A DNA stretch of 64,000 nt from Limnobacter parvus (GCF_024623725.1 NZ_JANKHG010000014.1:62001-126000), one strand, 5' to 3'. Counted from the first letter of the stretch, positions 36,402-45,335 are shown. Notes: a model not told the origin generated them from the letters alone. Translations and numbers: made by a program.

Positions 36402-36876
36402 GAAGCTCTCTCGAAAGAAGCTAACTTGAATTATCGAACAATAACGGTGGATATCCATTTATCCGAACATCGCAAATTATTGCTTTAACTCAAATATTTC
36501 ATATGGTTGCTAAGCATTGCATGAACGGGATGAAAAATACACCCCGGTTATTGGCCACCAAATGGTGAGCCTAGTATTAGATTCCGAAGATCAGCGTCAT
36601 CATCGCCTACCCCCGAAGTTTCGAAGTCTGCATTAGCCAATAACGCAGACATGCAAATCATTAGCTCAAATATCCGCTTCGGCCGAACAACAACCCTCTT
36701 CTAGCAATCTCTCATCGCCACCCATACACATTTAACCCATCATTTCCAGCCAATTTACTTTAATCCCGCCCCAGGCTATATGTCGCAATTTTCGAAAAAC
36801 TGCGACATATTTCATTGACCTGTCGCCGTCAGCGACACACACTCCGAATATGTCGCAAAAAGCGGAAAATTAAACC
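36402..36876. other. 475-base gene-free region between DUF2971 and Fic genes
   Basis: I see no credible gene here. The region is AT-rich and contains a nine-base inverted repeat, GTTATTGGC at 36547-36555 and GCCAATAAC at 36636-36644, with 80 bases between, of unknown meaning. The last 100 bases hold the operator array described separately. The divergent promoters of the two flanking genes must lie here. Confidence 0.6.
36778..36857 (+). promoter_or_regulatory. Operator array (TGTCGC/GCGACA palindromes) before the Fic gene
   Basis: Three inverted-repeat elements lie in 80 bases: ATATGTCGCA (36778-36787) with TGCGACATAT (36801-36810), a perfect 10-base inverted repeat; TGTCGC (36821-36826) with GCGACA (36832-36837); and a third ATATGTCGCA at 36848-36857, 20 bases before the Fic start. 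Repeated half-sites point to cooperative binding by one regulator, most simply the winged-helix domain of the Fic protein itself. Confidence 0.75.
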
Positions 36877-37944
36877 ATGTTCCTTTGGAACCCAGGTCAA
36901 CCTTACAACGAACTGCCCGCTCTGCCACCTTCCATAGAGGTAGAAACCCACCCTGTACTTAAACAGGCAGCGGAGTTGATTCCAAATCAAGGCGTACTTG
37001 TTAATGCCATGCCGCTCTTGGAAGCGCAAGCCAGTTCTGAAATTGAAAACATCGTAACCACCACAGATCGCCTGTTTCAATATCAAAGTGCCGGCGAACA
37101 TGCCGACCCGGCAACTCGCGAGGCACTTCGCCACAGCAGCGGCCTGCTTGAAGGGTTCCGTGCCCTTCAACAATATCCGCTAAATACACGCACCGCAGAA
37201 CAGGTGTGCAGTCGAATTAAAGGCATTGACATGCAGGTAAGGCGTGTACCCGGCACCGCTTTGGTCAATCAGGCAAGCGGCGAAGTGATTTACACCCCGC
37301 CGGTTGGCGAGGATTTACTAAGAACGAAACTGTCAAACTGGGAGCGCTATTTGCGCGAGCAGCGCGAGATTGACCCGCTTATTCGCATGGCCATCGGCCA
37401 TTACCAATTTGAGGCCATTCACCCCTTCACTGGTGGCAATGGCCGCACGGGTAGAGTCCTCAATAGTCTGTTTCTGATTCAAGAGGGATTATTGACTCTG
37501 CCTATCCTGTATCTCAGCCGTTACATCATTCGGAACAAAGCAGACTACTACCGCCTGCTGCTTGACGTAACCCGTAACCAAAGCTGGGAACCCTGGGTTC
37601 TATATGTGCTTGCTGGCGTGGAAGACACCGCAAAATGGACCACGGCGAAAATATCTGCCATTCGTGAACTGGCTTCAATTACCCTAATCCATGTGAAACA
37701 AACCGCCCCGAAAATTTACAGTCGAGAACTTGTTGACCTGATTTTTGATCTGCCCTATTGCCGAATCCAGAACGTGGTTGAAAAAGGCATCGCAGAACGT
37801 CAAGCTGCATCACGCTACTTGAAACAGTTAACGGACATCGGCGTGTTGGAAGAGCGAACAGTTGGGCGAGAAAAACTGTTCATTCATTCAAAGCTAATGC
37901 GCTTGCTAACCCAAGACAACAATTCGATTGCTCCATATCAATAA
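36877..37944 (+). CDS. Class II Fic-domain AMPylase-like protein with C-terminal winged helix
   Basis: The 355-residue protein has the inhibitory helix motif SSEIEN (residues 53-58, S-x-x-x-E-N) N-terminal to the Fic core, making it class II. The Fic motif is HPFTGGNGRTGR (182-193), with Gly where Asp or Glu usually precedes GNGR. The catalytic His and the GNGRxxR anion hole are intact. The C-terminal 80 residues (LPYCRIQNVVEKGIAERQAASRYLKQL) form a winged helix-turn-helix. Fic proteins transfer AMP to Tyr, Ser or Thr of target proteins. The DNA-binding domain and upstream palindromes suggest autoregulation. The downstream thioesterase is probably unrelated. Confidence 0.92.
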   Translation: MFLWNPGQPYNELPALPPSIEVETHPVLKQAAELIPNQGVLVNAMPLLEAQASSEIENIVTTTDRLFQYQSAGEHADPATREALRHSSGLLEGFRALQQYPLNTRTAEQVCSRIKGIDMQVRRVPGTALVNQASGEVIYTPPVGEDLLRTKLSNWERYLREQREIDPLIRMAIGHYQFEAIHPFTGGNGRTGRVLNSLFLIQEGLLTLPILYLSRYIIRNKADYYRLLLDVTRNQSWEPWVLYVLAGVEDTAKWTTAKISAIRELASITLIHVKQTAPKIYSRELVDLIFDLPYCRIQNVVEKGIAERQAASRYLKQLTDIGVLEERTVGREKLFIHSKLMRLLTQDNNSIAPYQ

Positions 37945-37956
37945 AATCAAAAACTC

Positions 37957-38460
37957 ATGACCAACTCCAACATCTTCAAAGACTGCAACCTTCAAGCAAT
38001 CGCGATTGCCGACACGGCACCCAACGTTTGGAATTGCACCCCGCAGTTCGTCGGCAGGCTTACAGTGCAGCCCCAACACCTGGACGAATTCAATCACACC
38101 AACAACACCATTTACCTGGTGTGGATGCAGGCCATTGCAGCACTGCATTCAGCGCAACTGGGGCTAACCTTTGAAGACTTTGAAGAGTTGGGTTACGGCT
38201 GCGTGGCACGCCAGCACCACATGGAATACAAGCGCCCTACTTTCGCGGGCGACACCCTGTGGGTTGCCACGTGGATCAGCCACAATGAAGGCAAAGCTGA
38301 CATGACACGCCAATATCAATTTGTGCGCGAAAGCGACCACACCACCGTGATGCAAGGCCACACCCAATGGGTGTGCATAGACATGAAAACCGGCAGGCCC
38401 AAAAAGCAGCCACCCAGGTTTGTTGAATGTTACAAACCTGTTAATAACAAACCGGATTAA
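37957..38460 (+). CDS. Hotdog-fold acyl-CoA thioesterase
   Basis: The 167-residue protein has the 4-hydroxybenzoyl-CoA thioesterase-type hotdog pattern: LDEFNHTNNTIYLVWMQ, with the Asp-like active-site region replaced by LDEFNHTNN, then HHMEYKRPTFAGDTLWVATW and VMQGHTQWVCIDMKTGRPKK. These enzymes hydrolyse acyl-CoA thioesters. It starts 12 bases after the Fic stop and lacks a strong ribosome site. The acyl chain is not predictable. Confidence 0.87.
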   Translation: MTNSNIFKDCNLQAIAIADTAPNVWNCTPQFVGRLTVQPQHLDEFNHTNNTIYLVWMQAIAALHSAQLGLTFEDFEELGYGCVARQHHMEYKRPTFAGDTLWVATWISHNEGKADMTRQYQFVRESDHTTVMQGHTQWVCIDMKTGRPKKQPPRFVECYKPVNNKPD

Positions 38461-38479
38461 GCACTCAGGATTAACATCA

Positions 38480-39523
38480 ATGGCCAACAATCCACCAACC
38501 TTGCCAATTACATTCAGCGGTGCGCCGGGCTCGCCATACACACGCAAAATGCTGGCGCTGCTGCGCTATCGGCGCATGCCTTACAAATACATCGTCAACA
38601 ACCACTTAAAAGCTGGCCTGCCGGCAGCCAAACCTGCGCTGCTGCCCACGTTTTACTTTACAAATACCGAGGGCGAAACCCACGCAGTTACCGACTCAAC
38701 GCCATTGATTCGACAACTCGAACCCCTGCAAGAAACCCGCCACGTTGTACCACCAAACCCTGTGGTCGCGATGCTCGATGCCCTGCTCGAAGATTACTTT
38801 GACGAATGGCTGACCAAGGCCATGTTTCACTACCGCTGGGCTTTCAAAGAAGACGCAGACCGGGCCAGCCGAATTGTGCCACTGCCCATGAACATACAAA
38901 TACCCAAGCAAACACTGGATGCCATCGCAGGCGTATTTGGGGAACGGCAAGTGTCGCGCCTTGGCGTGGTTGGATCAAATGCAATTACAAGCACATTAAT
39001 CGAGCAAAGCTTTGTGCGCCTACTAGAACTACTGGAACAACATTTCACAACACATGCATTTTTAATGGGCAAACGCCCCGGTGCCAGCGACTTCGCCTTG
39101 CAAGGTCAACTAAGCCAACTTGCCTTGTTCGACCCAACACCAATGGCGCTGTGCTGCAAAATCGCCCCGCGCGTTGTGGCGTGGGCGCAGCTTGGCGACG
39201 ACTTAAGCGGCCTGGAACCTACAAATTCCGACTGGCTAGTACCAACCTTGCTGCCCGCAGGTTTAAACCACTTACTCTGTGAAATTGGGCGAACTTATGT
39301 TCCGGTAATGCTGGCCAACGAAGCCGCGCTACGTCAGGGTAAAAACCAGTTCAACGCCAAGGTAGATGGGCTGGATTGGCAGCAATCCACATTCCCGTAT
39401 CAAGCAAAATGTGTTGGCTGGTTGCGCAACAGCTTTGCATTGCTCAATGGTGAAGATCAGGCCAGCTTTGTGCAGCTAATCGAAAACACGGGCTGTGAAA
39501 AGTTGTTCACGGAAACCGCGTAA
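38480..39523 (+). CDS. Glutathione S-transferase family protein
   Basis: I choose the ATG at 38480 with an AGGATT site. A longer frame overlaps the thioesterase. The 347-residue protein starts with a thioredoxin-like GST N-terminal domain (LPITFSGAPGSPYTRKMLALLRYRRMPYKY and THAVTDSTPLIRQLE), followed by an alpha-helical C-terminal domain with FLMGKRPGASDFALQGQLSQLALFDPTPMA. It is longer than typical GSTs (about 220), with an extra C-terminal 100 residues. Natural substrate unknown. Confidence 0.85.
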   Translation: MANNPPTLPITFSGAPGSPYTRKMLALLRYRRMPYKYIVNNHLKAGLPAAKPALLPTFYFTNTEGETHAVTDSTPLIRQLEPLQETRHVVPPNPVVAMLDALLEDYFDEWLTKAMFHYRWAFKEDADRASRIVPLPMNIQIPKQTLDAIAGVFGERQVSRLGVVGSNAITSTLIEQSFVRLLELLEQHFTTHAFLMGKRPGASDFALQGQLSQLALFDPTPMALCCKIAPRVVAWAQLGDDLSGLEPTNSDWLVPTLLPAGLNHLLCEIGRTYVPVMLANEAALRQGKNQFNAKVDGLDWQQSTFPYQAKCVGWLRNSFALLNGEDQASFVQLIENTGCEKLFTETA

Positions 39524-39535
39524 TGAAGAAGAAAA

Positions 39536-39724
39536 TCAACTCGCTTCTTCGGTAAGAATGCCAGAGGTCAGCGCATTCTTCAGAAACTGCTTTTCGTAGT
39601 GCCGGTTGCGGCGCGCCTTCTTGGCCTTGGCGCGTTTGCCATAGCGCTTGTCCACCACCAACTCATCGAGGTTGGTTAGTTGATCCGAGCTTACGACCTG
39701 CTTCATCGAACTTCGCTTAGCCAT
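39536..39724 (-). CDS. Small basic hypothetical protein
   Basis: I choose the ATG at 39722-39724 (AAGG about ten bases upstream), giving 62 residues. A longer frame to 39775 has no better site. The sequence is rich in Lys and Arg in the middle (DKRYGKRAKAKKARRNRHYEKQFLKN), as in RNA- or DNA-binding peptides. I do not recognise the family. It ends 12 bases from the convergent GST gene. It could be a nucleic-acid-associated small protein, but no role can be assigned. Confidence 0.5.
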   Translation of the reverse strand: MAKRSSMKQVVSSDQLTNLDELVVDKRYGKRAKAKKARRNRHYEKQFLKNALTSGILTEEAS

Positions 39725-39854
39725 GTTTGCTGCCTTTTTACTTCCAGCACTAATAGTACATGCGAATGTATTCACTTAAAACCAATTCACTGTCCACAGT
39801 CCCAAGCCTGCTGGCGTTACCGAAAGCAGACCGCACCAAAGTGTTGCCACCAGC

Positions 39855-42110
39855 TTATACAGACAGCGCTACAAAACGAGATCGTAAAGCGGTCAGATTG
39901 TCTTGAAGGTGCGCCAATGCTTTTGCACTTGGCTCGATGGATTGATCCATCTCTGACTTAAGTTGCACAAGAAAGGCTTCAAAATCATCTTCGCCAAACC
40001 GACGGCAATGCTCGATCAAGATGTACAGAAAAATTTTGGTATCTACCCAGTTTTTATTTTTAATACTGATGTGCAGGCTTTCAGTAAGCAAAGGCAAATC
40101 TTCGTTCAACTCTTCAACTTTCGACTTCAATACTTCCTTGTCAAAATCGAAATTTTTCATCGGAATGGGTGAGACTTTCAAATTGAGTTTTGAAAGTATT
40201 TGTTCAATGTCGGCTCGCTTGAAAGGCTTGGTAATGTAGTCGACCATACCGGCTTCCTGGCATGCTTGCCGTGTATCGGCCACTGCATCTGCAGTAAGGC
40301 CAACGATCGGTAGCCTACGGTGCTCTGGCTTGGACAAGATTCGTTTACAAGCTTCCAATCCGCCCATCACCGGCATGTGCATGTCCATGAAAACCAGGTC
40401 GAACTGCTCCTCATCGACCGCTAGAACTGCTTTCATGCCATCGTCAGCGAAACGATGCACCACCCCAAGTTGGGTCAACACATGGGAAACAAATGTTTGA
40501 TTTACCAAATTATCTTCTGCCACCAAGACGCGCACCAATCTTGATGCTTGACCGAATCGTTCTAGATGATCGGCAAGGGATTCTCTGATTGCACAGTCCA
40601 TTTGATTTGTTTTAGCCACGGAATTTTGTTCCGATGTAGCCAAGTTCAATGTGAAGCTGAATTCACTGCCTTTGCCTTCATGCGACCAAAGGTGAATATC
40701 GCTGCCCATCAATTTCAGCAACCGCTGGGTGATTGTTAAACCCAAACCAGTGCCGCCATACTTTCTGGCGGTGCCGGGTTCCGCCTGCGAAAAAGCTTTA
40801 AAAATACTCGACTGCAAATTTTGCGCAATACCAATGCCTGTGTCCCGCACCCGGAAATGGATACCTTCGGGATTAGCTCTTGAGATGAACAAACACACTT
40901 CGCCAACTTCCGTGAATTTCAATGAATTGCTCAATAGGTTATTTAAAACCTGCATGATGCGCGCGCAATCACCGACCAAGATGTCTGGCACATCCTCTGC
41001 AATTTCACATCGAACTTTTACATCAGGTTTACCATACGAACCCGACACAATTCGAACCAGCGCCTTCACCTGCTCTCGCAAGTGGAAGTCATAAGACTCA
41101 ATGTCAATGCAATTCGCCTCAATCTTTGAAAAATCAAGAATGTCATTGACAACCCGCAACAAATGATCCGCACTCAGCTGAATTAACCGCAAGTCTTGTC
41201 GGGTGTTATCAGGCACGTTGTCGCTGTCCAGAATTACCTCTGTCAGGCCTAGAATACCGGTCAATGGTGTTCTGATTTCATGGCTCATATTGGCCAAGAA
41301 CTGGGATTTGAGTTCGTTGGAATTGATGGCTTTTAACTTCTCCTGTTCAAGCGCATCACTTTTCGAAAGCAGGGTGACCGATGCCCAACTCAGGCTTTGG
41401 TGCAAGGTCTGAAGTTCTTTCGAACCAAAAGTCTGATTGTTTGTTGCACCGTGATTGCCCACAATTTCCTTGGCAAATCTCGTCAGAGCGTGCAGTTCCA
41501 CAACGATTTTACGTACGAAAATTCCCAAGGCCAACGTAGCAGGAAATATCAATACAAGCGCCAAAATCAAATTTCGTTTCACAGAATCCCACTGCTTGGC
41601 TTGCAGTTCAGTCAAATCAAAATCGAGAACGACTAGACCAACGAACTGGCCAGCATCCACGGGCTGAAGCACGGTCAAAAATTCTTCGCTTCGATAGACG
41701 GTAGATGATCGATGCGCCTGATCATAGAATGAATCTGAGACCACCATCCGGTCAACATCGTACCGTGCGATTAATTGACCACTTAAAGGGTCTCGAGTGA
41801 TTTGTGCCAGAACATTGCCCGCTGTGTCTGTGACGGTTGCTGAAAACAACTCGCTGAATCGTTCTGTTTTCAGCAAAAGGGTTTCAATCAGTGAAAAATC
41901 TTTTTCCAGAATATATGAGCTGCTGGACACCGCAAGGTTAAAGGCCAACGCTTCGGCTTGCCGGGTAAACACTTTTTCCAGTTCTGCACGCTGATGGATT
42001 GTATTAAATACAGTGAATGCTGTCGCCAAAAACAACAATGCGCCAATTCCAAGCACTAGAAGCTGCGTGCCCAGGCCAATGGTCTGTATCACCTGGATTA
42101 ATTTCTTCAT
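39855..42110 (-). CDS. Hybrid sensor histidine kinase/response regulator
   Basis: The 751-residue protein has an N-terminal membrane helix (LLVLGIGALLFLATAFTVF), a periplasmic sensor region of about 140 residues, a second helix (NLILALVLIFPATLALGIFV), HisKA with His277 in FLANMSHEIRTPLTG, a HATPase domain (NNLLSNSLKFTEVGEV, FRVRDTGIGI, YGGTGLGLTI), and a receiver domain with Asp in DLVFMDMHMPVMGG and Lys in YITKPFKR. The last 100 residues are helical without the HxLKG motif of an Hpt domain. The start overlaps the PhnD-like gene by four bases (ATGA). That gene encodes a binding protein that probably provides the signal. Confidence 0.93.
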   Translation of the reverse strand: MKKLIQVIQTIGLGTQLLVLGIGALLFLATAFTVFNTIHQRAELEKVFTRQAEALAFNLAVSSSSYILEKDFSLIETLLLKTERFSELFSATVTDTAGNVLAQITRDPLSGQLIARYDVDRMVVSDSFYDQAHRSSTVYRSEEFLTVLQPVDAGQFVGLVVLDFDLTELQAKQWDSVKRNLILALVLIFPATLALGIFVRKIVVELHALTRFAKEIVGNHGATNNQTFGSKELQTLHQSLSWASVTLLSKSDALEQEKLKAINSNELKSQFLANMSHEIRTPLTGILGLTEVILDSDNVPDNTRQDLRLIQLSADHLLRVVNDILDFSKIEANCIDIESYDFHLREQVKALVRIVSGSYGKPDVKVRCEIAEDVPDILVGDCARIMQVLNNLLSNSLKFTEVGEVCLFISRANPEGIHFRVRDTGIGIAQNLQSSIFKAFSQAEPGTARKYGGTGLGLTITQRLLKLMGSDIHLWSHEGKGSEFSFTLNLATSEQNSVAKTNQMDCAIRESLADHLERFGQASRLVRVLVAEDNLVNQTFVSHVLTQLGVVHRFADDGMKAVLAVDEEQFDLVFMDMHMPVMGGLEACKRILSKPEHRRLPIVGLTADAVADTRQACQEAGMVDYITKPFKRADIEQILSKLNLKVSPIPMKNFDFDKEVLKSKVEELNEDLPLLTESLHISIKNKNWVDTKIFLYILIEHCRRFGEDDFEAFLVQLKSEMDQSIEPSAKALAHLQDNLTALRSRFVALSV

Positions 42111-42964
42111 CGTGCGACGAAAGCCTCCAAGCCCAAGCGTTCTAGCGCCTGGTAGTCTTTCGCGTAGTTACTGCGCACGGGGTCTGGAATTTGTATGGAA
42201 ACACCGGCTTCTTTGTTGCTTTGGATAAACGCAATGAACGCCTTAGTCAGTAGTTCCCTCGTGGCTTCGTCCACCCTGGGGTGTGCCGCGATTGGATGCG
42301 GTGGAGCCGGCGGTGTTTCATAGATCACCTTTGTTTTGTCTCGAAGTGTGTCGGCTTCTGCGAAGTAGGTCGCAGCAACCATGCCACCCGCCTGGCCTTC
42401 ATCGCGCACCACCCCGCGAATCACATTCGGATGTGTTTTCACATACTTTGTTGTGAAGTTAATTCCCATGTCCTTGGTCAACAAGGCGCGCATGTACAAA
42501 GAAGCACCAAAGGCATTGGGTGAGGGAAACAGTATGGTTTTTCCTTCCAGACTTTTCAGATCTTCGATCACCTCGCCGTCGCGATTGTTCGCGGAAATTA
42601 AAATACCTTTCAGTGGTTTTTTGTCTCGCAAAAGTGGCAAATAGCCCTGGGCCTTTTTTGCCATCACCATGTGATATGGATTGCAATAAATTAGGTCTGC
42701 TTTACCTGCCAGAAACTGAGCTTCAAAATCAGAGATATCTTTGGCAAAAATCAGCTCAATTTTTGGAATGCCTTTTTCGCTCAGACCCTTGAGCACGGTT
42801 CCCCAAGAATTATTAATCTCGGTTGCCTGATACTGCGGTACCACCAAGAGTCGCAGTGGCTCAAGGCGCTCGCTTGCAAAAGAAAATGGTTGAAAAACAA
42901 GTAGAAGTAAGCAGGCAGTACAATTTAGAAATTTTGAACCAGCGAATCTTATAGAATGAATCAT
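42107..42964 (-). CDS. PhnD-like periplasmic binding protein, partner of the hybrid kinase
   Basis: A signal peptide (FLNCTACLLLLVFQPFSFA) precedes a mature protein of the phosphate/phosphite/phosphonate-binding PhnD type: LLVVPQYQATEINNSWGTVLKGL, DFEAQFLAGKADLIYCNPYHMVMAKK, LEGKTILFPSPNAFGASLYMRALL and DEGQAGGMVAATYF. Its stop overlaps the kinase start by four bases, with no ABC permease or ATPase. This suggests a sensory, not transport, function: ligand binding is reported to the kinase. The ligand is not known and need not be a phosphonate. Confidence 0.88.
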   Translation of the reverse strand: MIHSIRFAGSKFLNCTACLLLLVFQPFSFASERLEPLRLLVVPQYQATEINNSWGTVLKGLSEKGIPKIELIFAKDISDFEAQFLAGKADLIYCNPYHMVMAKKAQGYLPLLRDKKPLKGILISANNRDGEVIEDLKSLEGKTILFPSPNAFGASLYMRALLTKDMGINFTTKYVKTHPNVIRGVVRDEGQAGGMVAATYFAEADTLRDKTKVIYETPPAPPHPIAAHPRVDEATRELLTKAFIAFIQSNKEAGVSIQIPDPVRSNYAKDYQALERLGLEAFVAR

Positions 42965-43005
42965 GACTACAAGTGTTAAATCATTAAGAATTTCAGTTTA
43001 ATAGT

Positions 43006-43021
43006 TTTAGTTCAAACTAAA
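43006..43021. promoter_or_regulatory. Inverted repeat TTTAGTT-CA-AACTAAA before the PhnD-like gene
   Basis: Seven-base arms with a two-base centre lie 42 bases upstream of the PhnD/kinase operon, in the likely promoter region. The 250-base gap between this operon and the SRAP gene holds no other feature that I see. Confidence 0.35.
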
Positions 43022-43216
43022 TCCACAAGTTGCTGGCAAAACAAGCACTAATTCAGAGCTTGAGCTTCTCGAAGGCGACAAACGCCACATAGGCAGGCAC
43101 TAAATTGCGCTTAAGCATGCAGGGCGGTCATTTGACTCCTTCAAGTGCAGCCTGAAGCTGCTGTTCAGTTTTATGTACCCCAACAGTCAAGCACCACCGG
43201 CAGGGAGGAAACATTT

Positions 43217-43921
43217 ATGTGCGGACGCTATGTTCTGGAAGGCCCTCTGTCTCGTTTGACTGAACATTTCAACGCGCGCTACACAGGCGATGAATCACAG
43301 GTGCGGAGCAGTTACAACATTGCACCCACCGCGCAGGTACCAGTGGTTCGAATCAACCGTGAAGGCGAACGCGTGATGTTGCTACACACTTGGGGATTAA
43401 TTCCACACTGGGCGACTGACAAAACCATCAGTGCAAAACTGAACAATGCGCGAGGCGAAACGGTGCATGAAAAGCCCTCTTTTCGCACAGCTTTCAAAAA
43501 GTTTCGCTGCCTGATTCCCGCCAGTGGCTACTACGAATGGCAAGCGCCACCGCAAGGCAGCAAAGCCCGAAAACAACCCTTCTACATTTACCCCAGCGAC
43601 CTCTCCCCTTATTTCGCAATGGCGGGTGTTTGCGACCATTGGGTGGACAAATCAACTGGCGAATTGGTGATGAGCACTGCAATCATTACCACCGAACCTT
43701 GTGAAGCGTTGAAGGAAGTCCATGAGCGCATGCCGGTGATGGTTCCAAAAGAACAATGGGCTGACTGGCTCGATCCAAAAAATCAGGACATTAAAGCCTT
43801 GCGAAATTACATCGTCAGCAGCGAAAACGTGAAATTCCACACCGTGGGTTTTGAGGTAAGCGGTGTGGGGAAAAATCGAACTGATTCGCCTGAACTGGCA
43901 AAACCAAACCGGGCAAAATAA
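43217..43921 (+). CDS. SRAP family protein (HMCES/YedK-like abasic-site crosslinker)
   Basis: The true start is the ATG at 43217, preceded by GGGAGGAAAC, because the family requires Cys2 (MCGRY). The 234-residue product also has NIAPTAQVPV, WGLIPHWA, NARGETVHEKPSFR, a catalytic Glu in SGYYEWQ and His in EVHERMPVMV. Members form a covalent link through Cys2 to abasic sites in single-stranded DNA, shielding them from error-prone repair. No LexA box is obvious in front. It stands alone. Confidence 0.94.
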   Translation: MCGRYVLEGPLSRLTEHFNARYTGDESQVRSSYNIAPTAQVPVVRINREGERVMLLHTWGLIPHWATDKTISAKLNNARGETVHEKPSFRTAFKKFRCLIPASGYYEWQAPPQGSKARKQPFYIYPSDLSPYFAMAGVCDHWVDKSTGELVMSTAIITTEPCEALKEVHERMPVMVPKEQWADWLDPKNQDIKALRNYIVSSENVKFHTVGFEVSGVGKNRTDSPELAKPNRAK

Positions 43922-44042
43922 GACATACCCGCAAACAACATGTCATACAGATGTTCAGTCATCTGGAGTGATTATTCGAATCGGTTTACGCATCTCCTGG
44001 GTATAAGTTGAAGTCACGCCCCAAAAAAATCCCGGAGACATC

Positions 44043-45335
44043 ATGAAGCACAAGTCGATTGCAGTTTTGTTGGTTGCAATGTTGTCATTTGGCTCGCTAC
44101 CAACCATGGCCGAGCCCTTGCCCAATCAATACATCGTCGTCCTAAAAAGCCACAACACCCTAAGTCAGATACTCAACTTGCCCGGCAATACGCCAATTTC
44201 ACGATTGCTCGACCGGGTACAAACCGACCTGGGCTTGTCGAACCAACAAATCAACTTTCGCTACCAACGCGCACTTCAAGGATTTGCGGTTACGTTGCCA
44301 GATCACCTGGCCAATCAGCTACAGGCCAACGGTCTGGTCGCTTACATAGAGCAAGACCAAACGTACACCCTGAATGCCACAACGCAAAACAACGCAAGCT
44401 GGGGCCTGGATCGCATTGATTCGCGCAGCAACACCAGAGACATGCAATACACCTACACGTCTTCCGGACAAAACGTACACGCTTATGTGGTCGATTCCGG
44501 GCTGCGGGCGACTCACCGGGATTTTACAGGGCGGGTAGGCAATGGCTACGACGCCCTGTCTAGTACGGGCGGTGGCGCAGGTGGTGGTTTACTGGGTGGC
44601 CTGCTGGGCGGTGGCGGCCTGCTCGGCGGCCTGTTTGGCTCTCCCGCGCCTCAACCAGCACCGCCCGCTGCAAACCCAACCAATCCGCTAGACCCGGCTT
44701 CAAACCCGGCCGACTGCAATGGGCACGGCACGCATGTGGCTGGTACCATTGGCGGAAGTCAGTTTGGTGTGGCCAAAAACGTAATCCTGCATGGCGTCAG
44801 GGTCGTGAATTGTCAGGGTGTGGGTACGTCGTCCGCCACTGTGGCTGGAATTGAGTGGGTGCTCAGCAACCATGTCAAGCCCGCCGTGATGAACTTAAGC
44901 CTGGGTGGAGGCGCATCAACTGCAGTGGATCAAGCAGTGCGCACCGCGCACAATGCAGGAATTGTCACAGTGGTCGCTGCTGGCAACGAATCACGCGATG
45001 CCTGCTCTTTCTCGCCTTCACGTGAGCCTTCAGCCCTCACCGTTGCTTCTTCCGACATGGCCGACAGACGGTCATCATTCTCGAATTTTGGAAGTTGTGT
45101 CGATTTGTTTGCCCCAGGCAGCTCTATCACCTCAGCAGGCATAAGAAATGACAATGACCAGGCTGTGCTTAGCGGAACATCCATGGCCTCGCCCCATGTG
45201 GCTGGTGCCGCGGCGAAGTTGCTTTCCGAGGGAGTCGCGCCTCAAAATGTAGCCACCGTATTGAAAAATCAGGCCACCTCTGGTGTTATAAATGACGCAA
45301 GCAATTCGGCCAATCTGCTGTTGTATAGCCGTTAA
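44043..45335 (+). CDS. Secreted subtilisin-family (S8) protease with glycine-rich insertion
   Basis: The 430-residue precursor has a signal peptide (IAVLLVAMLSFGSLPTMA), an I9-type inhibitor propeptide (PNQYIVVLKSH to VAYIEQDQ), and the proteinase-K-like catalytic domain: Asp151 in VVDSGLRATH, His228 in NGHGTHVAG and Ser380 in SGTSMASPHVAG. Between Asp and His there is an extra stretch of about 50 residues (176-225) rich in Gly and Leu, then Pro and Ala. Subtilisins have only a short loop here. The protease is presumably exported as a zymogen. It follows the SRAP gene after 121 bases with its own promoter. Confidence 0.93.
   Translation: MKHKSIAVLLVAMLSFGSLPTMAEPLPNQYIVVLKSHNTLSQILNLPGNTPISRLLDRVQTDLGLSNQQINFRYQRALQGFAVTLPDHLANQLQANGLVAYIEQDQTYTLNATTQNNASWGLDRIDSRSNTRDMQYTYTSSGQNVHAYVVDSGLRATHRDFTGRVGNGYDALSSTGGGAGGGLLGGLLGGGGLLGGLFGSPAPQPAPPAANPTNPLDPASNPADCNGHGTHVAGTIGGSQFGVAKNVILHGVRVVNCQGVGTSSATVAGIEWVLSNHVKPAVMNLSLGGGASTAVDQAVRTAHNAGIVTVVAAGNESRDACSFSPSREPSALTVASSDMADRRSSFSNFGSCVDLFAPGSSITSAGIRNDNDQAVLSGTSMASPHVAGAAAKLLSEGVAPQNVATVLKNQATSGVINDASNSANLLLYSR

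Noticed and set aside
36547-36644. Nine-base inverted repeats GTTATTGGC/GCCAATAAC as ends of a small mobile element
   Set aside because: No target duplication or internal gene is visible, and a single nine-base match over 98 bases can be chance.
43100-43216. LexA box before the SRAP gene
   Set aside because: No CTGT-N8-ACAG match is seen, in spite of the family's old name linking it to the SOS response.
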